Below are positions 57,953 through 64,000 of a stretch of 64,000 nucleotides of DNA, piece after piece. The stretch comes from Manihot esculenta (lineage: Eukaryota; Streptophyta; Magnoliopsida; Malpighiales; Euphorbiaceae), in contig NC_035176.2 in NCBI RefSeq assembly GCF_001659605.2, positions 23,474,847 to 23,538,846 on the forward strand. The letters run 5' to 3'. The translations under genes were made by a program, and so were the position numbers. The notes beneath the pieces are model-generated. The model saw only the letters and a program-made list of their open reading frames with translations, did no database searches and was not told where the DNA came from. Within the stretch, counting starts at the first letter, position 1, and each line of letters opens with the position of its first letter.

Positions 57953-60158
57953 TGTAATACCCGGCTAGACTCCGGCATCGGAATTCCTACCGTCCGGTGG
58001 AATCTCGGATGTCGAAAACCTCTAGAAGGGTAAAATCATGTTTTTATAAAATGTTTTAATGTATTTTATGGGTTTAAACAAGAAAGAAATTAAGTTTTGA
58101 ATGAAAATAGTCTTGTGAGGTAGACTCAGGTTCGGCCGCCGAACCTCAAGTTTGGCCGCCGAACATGCATGCACTTCGGGAGTGCTTTAGGCCCCCGAAG
58201 GCATAAGTGAGGGAAGTCCAGGTTCAGCCGCCGAACCTTATGTTCGGCCGCCGAACATGGCATGCATGCGGAGGCACGTTAGGCCCCCGAAAGTGGCCTG
58301 GCCAGCCACCTATAAAAGGGTCCCCTTGTCCGAATGGGCGAGCTTTTCTCCCCATTTTCGGCCAAGGTGAGTTCTCCACCGTCCCTCGCCGATTTTGAGT
58401 CTCTTCCTTCAAATCTTTCATGGTTTTCATGAGATTTCACTTTGTTTTGAAGATTTTTGAGCATTTAAGCAAGTTTTGAGGCTTGGAAGACTCAGGAGCT
58501 CTTTCCCTTGGTTCTCCAAGTTTAGGTCGTCTCTCTCTCGATCTTCAAGAGGTAAGAGCCGATCTTGAACTCATTTTATGTTTTAAGTAAGTTTTAAGTT
58601 GATTCATGGGGTAGAAATGCATGTTTAGGATAGTTGAGCTTGGTTAGGTTTTATGTGAACTTGTGGACAATGTATGATATTTGTGTATGTTTGATGTGTT
58701 GTAGTTGGGGTTTAGGATAGTTTGAGACCCCTAGGTGTTGATGTATGTATGTATGCATGCTTTGAGAGAGTTGGAAGGTTTGGGGGGAAAGTTTGCATTG
58801 AAGAGTTGAGTTTCTGCCCTTTGGGAGAAACCAGGTTCGACAGCCGAAAGGACTTTCGGCCGCCGAACCTGTCTGTGAAGCAAGTCTTTCGGCTGCCGAA
58901 GCCTGCCCCCAAAAATGGACTTTCGTCTCTGGAAGGCACTTTCGGCCGCCGAAGGTGCCGCCGAACCTGCATGACTTTCGGCTCTGGAGGGACTTTCGGC
59001 CGCCGAACCTGCCGCCGAAAGTGCCCTGTTCAGCCTTCCTTTGCATGTTTTCTTTGATTGTTCTAAGGTGTTCTAGGGGGTTTTTGGGGAGTATTTTAGA
59101 GTCATGTTCATGAATGTTTGGTCCCTCATTTGAGTCCACCTGTGTAGGTTCGGACCCGAGGAACCGAGGACCCCAGCAGTAAGTCAGCTGCTCCAGTGTC
59201 TGGTCAGAGCTAGCCAGAGGTGAGTGGAATAACTCTCTATGTTTTAAAGTAAATAAAATGAAAGATTTAGCATGATTCACGCATCATGAATGCTATGAGA
59301 TATATTAGGGTGCTTGCATTAGAACTCACGAATATGTTGCATTGCATATTACGTTGTTGATGTGGATGAATGTTGAATGATCCATTAGCCCTTATATGGT
59401 ATGACATGACAGACTATGGAAGTCCGGGCGAGCCTGCACTACGCCCCCGGCATGATTGGATATGTATGGTATGCTATGGAAGTCCAGGCGAGCCTGCACT
59501 ACGCCCCTGGCATAATTAGACTGTATAGAGGGCTAAGTGGTGACAAGTTCATCTTTGATGTGAAATGTTTGTGTTGTGATGCATTCCATGATATCATACG
59601 TTTTAAATTCAGTGTTTTATTATTCTGCTCACTGGGCTCTAGTAGCTCACCCCACTCCCTTAATCCCCAGGTTTGTAGGTACGGGCTAGATCAGGAAATC
59701 AAGGAATGTAAAGTCATATATGTAATAGTTAGTTATGGACATGATAAATTGTAAAATGATGTAAGGTTATAAACAGTCATGTTATGTAATATTGATATTG
59801 AGGATTAGAATTGTGCTTGACCATAGTATGTTTGTTTATCCCTTTTGATACATGATCTATAAAATGTTTAAAGATGATATTTTATGAGGACCAACTCAAT
59901 ATATATATTATGATTACCCCATGGGAGTATTTGTTGAGGACTCCAGTGTGGGTTGATGATTATGATTATGTATAGTGCATGCACAGGTTGAGTTGGTGAA
60001 TGAATGAAAAGAAAAGTACAAATTTTTATGTGTGTTGTTGATCATGTATGGGATTAAACAGGTTCACAGGTTGAATGTTTGGCTTGCTACGGGTCTCGGC
60101 GGCCTTAAGCCGATCTGGATCCTAGCGCCAGTAGCGGTCTGATTTTTGGGTCGTTACA
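57953..60158 (+). repeat. 5' LTR of element E (2206 bp)
   Basis: It runs TGTAATACCCGGC ... GGGTCGTTACA. It carries the two clusters of TTCGGCCGCCGAA-type near-palindromes and a two-copy minisatellite near 59420-59520 (GAAGTCCGGGCGAGCC and GAAGTCCAGGCGAGCC). Confidence 0.93.
58311..58320 (+). promoter_or_regulatory. TATA-like box of the element E LTR
   Basis: TATAAAAGGG in the conserved position after GGCCAGCCACC. Confidence 0.6.
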
Positions 60159-60161
60159 GAT

Positions 60162-60174
60162 TGGTATCAGAGCC
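60162..60174 (+). other. Primer-binding site of element E
   Basis: TGGTATCAGAGCC starts three bases after the LTR, the usual initiator-Met tRNA primer-binding site of plant LTR retrotransposons. Confidence 0.88.
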
Positions 60175-60428
60175 CTAGGTTCATATGGTCGGACCTAGAG
60201 TGTCGGGCTCATAGAGGTTATAGAAGGTGAAGCACAATAGGAAGATCATGTCCACTAGGATAGGATGTAGAGTCCTGTCTTAAATGATGATGTGAAATGC
60301 CATGATTTTATGCATGAGCATTAATGATATGCTATGTATGCGATGTATGGGATGCGGGTTCATGTGTTTGCACATGAACCATTTGATGCTAATGTTTATG
60401 TGATGTGTGCTGTTTTTCAGAAAACAGG

Positions 60429-63400
60429 ATGAGAGGAACTCGTCGATCTGCACGATTGACTAGAGTACCACCCCAGGACGAGGGCACTGATGCCCGTCCT
60501 CCTGCATTGCCTAGGGCAATGTCAAGTAGGTCCAGCAGAGAAAGAGCAGTAAGAGACCCTAGAAGGTCTTTGGATCTGGGTAGAAGCAGATCAGTGAGGG
60601 GAACAGTGCAAGGGGATGTGTCAGAGGATGCGGGGGATCAGATGGATGTGGATCAGAGGAGGGATGGCAGTCTCGGAGTAAGTATGTCGGAAGAGGGAAT
60701 GGGAGAGTCCCAAGGAGGCACTCAGGCCTCGGGATTTGTTCAGCCACCTTACTACCCACCCTTTTCGCATAATCCCGGGTATTCGATGGGAGGTACATCG
60801 AATTACCCCAGTTTTAACCCTTATCACTCTCAGATGCCATACCCACCTTTCTACCCACAGTACCCACAGTACCCTATGTATCCACCCCCTACCTACCATT
60901 TAGGTACAACAAACCCTACCCCAGGGGATGCTGCACCTCCTCCACCACCAGCAGCACCTACTGTCCCAGAAACCCAAATGCCTAAACCTAGCTCATCTGG
61001 GGGGAGCAAGGTCAAAATGACAGATTACATGAAGCTGGGTGCTCCCCAGTTTGAAATCGGTGATGACCCGTTTGTGTACCTTGAGAGGGTCAAGACAATT
61101 ACAGATGAGATAGGAGCTGATGATAGTAGAGCCATTCAGATGGCTGGGTTCACACTAAAATGCAAGAAGGCCCGTGAGTGGTTTAAGAACTATGTGAACT
61201 CGAGGTTGGACAGCCTATCATGGGAGGAGTTTGCAAATGAGTTTGCAGGATGGGCTTTTCCTGACAGTTCAAGGGAGCTGAAAATGATTGAGTTCGAGCA
61301 GCTGAGGCAGACGGATGAGATGAGTGTGGATGAGTATACAGACAGATTCTTGGAGCTGTTGCCATTTGCTGGGCAGAATCTGGATACAGATCAGAAGAAG
61401 TCAAGGAGGTATATCATGAAACTCCATTCCAGGTATTCCTCCTTGATTCAGTCAGCAGAGAGGGAGAGTTTCCATGCCATTGTGGATATGGCTCGGAGAA
61501 TGGAGGCTAGTGCAATCATCGAGGAGAAATTTAAGCAGTCAGTGGCACAGCCTTCTGGTTCCAAGACCCCAAGTGGGGGGAGGTCAGACCCTTCTTCTCT
61601 GAGTTCAGGCAGTAAGAAGTGGGACAGAGGCTCCCGGAAGTCCAAGAAGAACAAGTTCTGGAGTAAGATCAAGTCAGGTCTGGGATTAGGAAGTGGCTCG
61701 AGCTCGGGTGCAAGTGTTACAGCATGTATGAAATGTGGGAAGCCGCACAAGGGAGTATGTCTGGTTGGGACGACAGCCTGCTTCAGATGTGGGCAGGAGG
61801 AACACATGGCACGGAAGTGTCCTAGAGTAGCTTCTGTGGCACAGTCTCAGCAGACAGCTTCTGGTAGTGTGGCTCAGCCAGTGGCTCCAGCCGTGACTCA
61901 GGCTAGTGGCAGAGGCCGAGGGAGAGGGGCAGCCTTTTCTTCAGCGGGTTTCAGAGGTGAAGGTCCATCAGCTCCAGCGCGGATCTTCACAATGACTCAG
62001 CAGGAGGCAAACACATCTAACACCGTGGTGTCAGGTAACCTTGTCATTGGTTGTTCAGATGTTTATGCCTTAATGGACCCTGGTGCATCTCATTCTTTCA
62101 TTGCTCCGAGGGCCGTCGAGAGGTTGGGATTGGTGGTCTCTGGGTTAGAGTGTCCCCTATGGGTCAGTGGACCCAAGTGTGACCCGTCAGTGGCAGAGTC
62201 AGTCTGCCAGTATAGTCCAGTTTTTATAGATGGGAGATGCCTTTCAGCCAACCTTGTGGTTCTAGATTTGACAGATTTTGACGTCATTCTAGGGATGGAT
62301 TGGCTATCTACCCATGGTGCTACCTTGGACTGCAGAGACAAGGTAGTCAAGTTCAGATGTCAGGATGAGTCAGAGGTTGTCTTCAGAGGAGACAGGGGGA
62401 GTACACCTAGAGGTTTGATATCAGCCCTTCAGGCTCGTAGGTTGCTCATGAGGGGTTGTCAGGGTTTTTTAGCTCATGTGAGAGAGCTGGATAGTCATGT
62501 CAGAGAGCCCGCCTCGGTGCCCGTGGTCAGTGAGTTTTTAGATGTGTTCCCAGACGAGCTGCCAGGTTTACCACCTGCTAGGGAGATAGAGTTTGAAATT
62601 GAGTTGATGCCTGAAACTAGACCGATCTCTATCCCTCCCTACAGGATGGCACCAGCAGAATTGAAAGAGCTTAAGGAGCAGTTGCAAGAGTTGGTAGATA
62701 AGGGCTTCATCCGACCGAGTACCTCACCTTGGGGTGCTCCAGTGTTGTTTGTGAAAAAGAAGGATGAATCCCTCAGACTTTGTATCGACTACAGGCAGTT
62801 GAACAAGGTCACTACCAAGAATAAGTACCCGTTGCCGAGGATCGATGATCTATTCGACCAGCTAGCAGGAGCAGGTTGTTTTTCCAAAATAGATCTGAGA
62901 TCTGGGTACCATCAGCTGAGGATAAGAGAAGAGGATGTGCTGAAGACGGCATTCAGGACCAGATATGGGCACTATGAGTTCCTTGTAATGCCGTTCGGGT
63001 TAACCAATGCCCCTGCAGCATTCATGGATCTCATGAACAGAGTTTTCAGTCAATACCTGGATCACTTCGTTATTGTCTTCATAGATGATATCTTAGTGTA
63101 TTCCAAAAATGCAGAGGAGCATGCCCATCATCTGAGGTTAGTCCTGCAGACCTTGAGGGAACATGGCTTGTATGCCAAGTTCTCCAAGTGTGAGTTCTGG
63201 CTGCAGAGCATTTCATTCTTGGGGCACGTTGTGTTAGAAAATGGAATCGAGGTAGACCCCAAGAAAGTGAAAGCCGTAGCTAACTGGCCTAGACTCACTA
63301 CAGTTACAGAGATCAAGAGCTTCTTGAGTTTAGCAGGTTACTACAGGAGGTTCGTTCAGGACTTCTCCAAGATTGCAGCTCCCATGACCAGATTAACTAA

Positions 63401-64000
63401 GAAGAACCAGAGGTTCGTGTGGACCGACCAATGTGAAGAGAGCTTTGAGGAGCTAAAGAAGAGGTTGACTTCAGCACCAGTGTTAGCTCTGCCATCTAGT
63501 AATGAAGACTTCTCAGTCTATTGTGATGCGTCCCGTGTGGGACTGGGTTGTGTGCTGATGCAGAATGAAAGGGTGATTGCTTATGATTCTAGACAGCTAA
63601 AGAAGCACGAGTTGAATTACCCTACACATGACCTAGAGATGGCAGCGGTAATCTTTGCACTCAAGATGTGGAGGCATTACCTTTATGGGGTAAAATGTGA
63701 GATCTTCACAGATCATAAGAGCCTGCAGTACATCCTGAGTCAGAGAGATCTAAATCTGAGGCAGAGAAGATGGGCAAAATTGCTTAGTGACTATGATTGC
63801 AAAATCCAGTACCATCCGGGTAAGGCGAATGTTGTGGCAGACGCCTTAAGCCAGAAATCACTTGGCAGTTTATCCCATATTTCAGCAGAGAGGAGGCCAG
63901 TGGTGAGGCAGTTTTTCAAACTCATGAATAAAGGTCTACAGTTGGAGTTGTCTGGTACAGGTGCTTTAGTTGCCCAGATGAGAGTGGCACCCGTGTTTCT
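60429..64000 (+). CDS. gag-pol polyprotein of element E (3' partial, unbroken)
   Basis: From ATG 60429 I read every codon to the window edge and found no stop (1190 complete codons). Domains: Pro/Tyr-rich N-terminus, retrotransposon gag domain (about residues 195-330), CCHC knuckle [14 protein letters not shown] (about 61782-61823), Gly/Arg-rich linker, protease with D-P-G-A-S-H (about residue 545), RT with F-I-D-D (about 880) and RNase H with F/Y-C-D-A-S; integrase lies beyond the edge. The start matches the ATG used by element D, which has the same [10 protein letters not shown] opening. This is the best candidate for a coding-competent copy in the right half of the window. Confidence 0.93.
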   Translation, partial: MRGTRRSARLTRVPPQDEGTDARPPALPRAMSSRSSRERAVRDPRRSLDLGRSRSVRGTVQGDVSEDAGDQMDVDQRRDGSLGVSMSEEGMGESQGGTQASGFVQPPYYPPFSHNPGYSMGGTSNYPSFNPYHSQMPYPPFYPQYPQYPMYPPPTYHLGTTNPTPGDAAPPPPPAAPTVPETQMPKPSSSGGSKVKMTDYMKLGAPQFEIGDDPFVYLERVKTITDEIGADDSRAIQMAGFTLKCKKAREWFKNYVNSRLDSLSWEEFANEFAGWAFPDSSRELKMIEFEQLRQTDEMSVDEYTDRFLELLPFAGQNLDTDQKKSRRYIMKLHSRYSSLIQSAERESFHAIVDMARRMEASAIIEEKFKQSVAQPSGSKTPSGGRSDPSSLSSGSKKWDRGSRKSKKNKFWSKIKSGLGLGSGSSSGASVTACMKCGKPHKGVCLVGTTACFRCGQEEHMARKCPRVASVAQSQQTASGSVAQPVAPAVTQASGRGRGRGAAFSSAGFRGEGPSAPARIFTMTQQEANTSNTVVSGNLVIGCSDVYALMDPGASHSFIAPRAVERLGLVVSGLECPLWVSGPKCDPSVAESVCQYSPVFIDGRCLSANLVVLDLTDFDVILGMDWLSTHGATLDCRDKVVKFRCQDESEVVFRGDRGSTPRGLISALQARRLLMRGCQGFLAHVRELDSHVREPASVPVVSEFLDVFPDELPGLPPAREIEFEIELMPETRPISIPPYRMAPAELKELKEQLQELVDKGFIRPSTSPWGAPVLFVKKKDESLRLCIDYRQLNKVTTKNKYPLPRIDDLFDQLAGAGCFSKIDLRSGYHQLRIREEDVLKTAFRTRYGHYEFLVMPFGLTNAPAAFMDLMNRVFSQYLDHFVIVFIDDILVYSKNAEEHAHHLRLVLQTLREHGLYAKFSKCEFWLQSISFLGHVVLENGIEVDPKKVKAVANWPRLTTVTEIKSFLSLAGYYRRFVQDFSKIAAPMTRLTKKNQRFVWTDQCEESFEELKKRLTSAPVLALPSSNEDFSVYCDASRVGLGCVLMQNERVIAYDSRQLKKHELNYPTHDLEMAAVIFALKMWRHYLYGVKCEIFTDHKSLQYILSQRDLNLRQRRWAKLLSDYDCKIQYHPGKANVVADALSQKSLGSLSHISAERRPVVRQFFKLMNKGLQLELSGTGALVAQMRVAPVF

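Larger units (their letters stand above)
57953..64000 (+). mobile_element. Tekay/Del element E, 3' end outside window
   Basis: The 5' LTR (57953-60158), primer-binding site and an unbroken gag-pol frame are visible; the element runs off the right edge. It inserted into gag of element B, directly after ACTAC (57948-57952, the expected left TSD). Confidence 0.95.

Overview
This is a plant nuclear DNA window. The evidence is Ty3/gypsy LTR retrotransposons of two plant-specific lineages (Tekay/Del chromovirus and Tat), hAT-type miniature elements, a spliced antisense gene inside the Tat element, AT-rich intergenic DNA and one ordinary eukaryotic host gene (a HEMK2/N6AMT1-type methyltransferase with an intron in its 5' leader). 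Nothing bacterial is present. The species cannot be fixed from the sequence alone; a eudicot, possibly of the Euphorbiaceae, is only a guess.

Layout. 1-6401: 3' part of a Tekay/Del element (R1) with an open gag-pol frame and a 2.4 kb LTR. 6402-12300: AT-rich DNA with a tRNA-like relic, two hAT-like MITEs and a solo Tat-type LTR with a perfect target-site duplication (TSD). 12301-25872: a full 13.6 kb Tat element with 485 bp LTRs and TSD AAATT. Its sense polyprotein is broken by four in-frame stops. Downstream lie nine 72 bp tandem repeats, then an intact three-exon gene on the opposite strand (about 968 codons), then a fossil PPT/LTR junction and a decayed second copy of the antisense gene. 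25873-32048: AT-rich DNA with a LINE 3' pol remnant, a TRIM-like element and two more MITEs. 32049-35470: the host gene, minus strand. 36234-38220: about 2 kb of CTT/GAA microsatellite, followed by a 160 bp inverted copy of part of the host gene's intron. 38551-64000: a nested stack of Tekay/Del elements. Degraded A (minus) is split by B (minus). B is split by D (plus, complete, TSD AGACA, LTRs differing at about seven sites) and again by E (plus, intact open frame running off the right edge).

How the parts relate. R1 and E look coding-competent over what is visible. D is young but carries two nonsense codons, so it may have been mobilised by proteins from relatives such as R1 or E. B and the Tat polyprotein carry mainly C-to-T-type stops, as expected of long-methylated elements. 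The antisense gene in the Tat element has stayed open while the sense frame beside it decayed, which is the most notable signal in the window.
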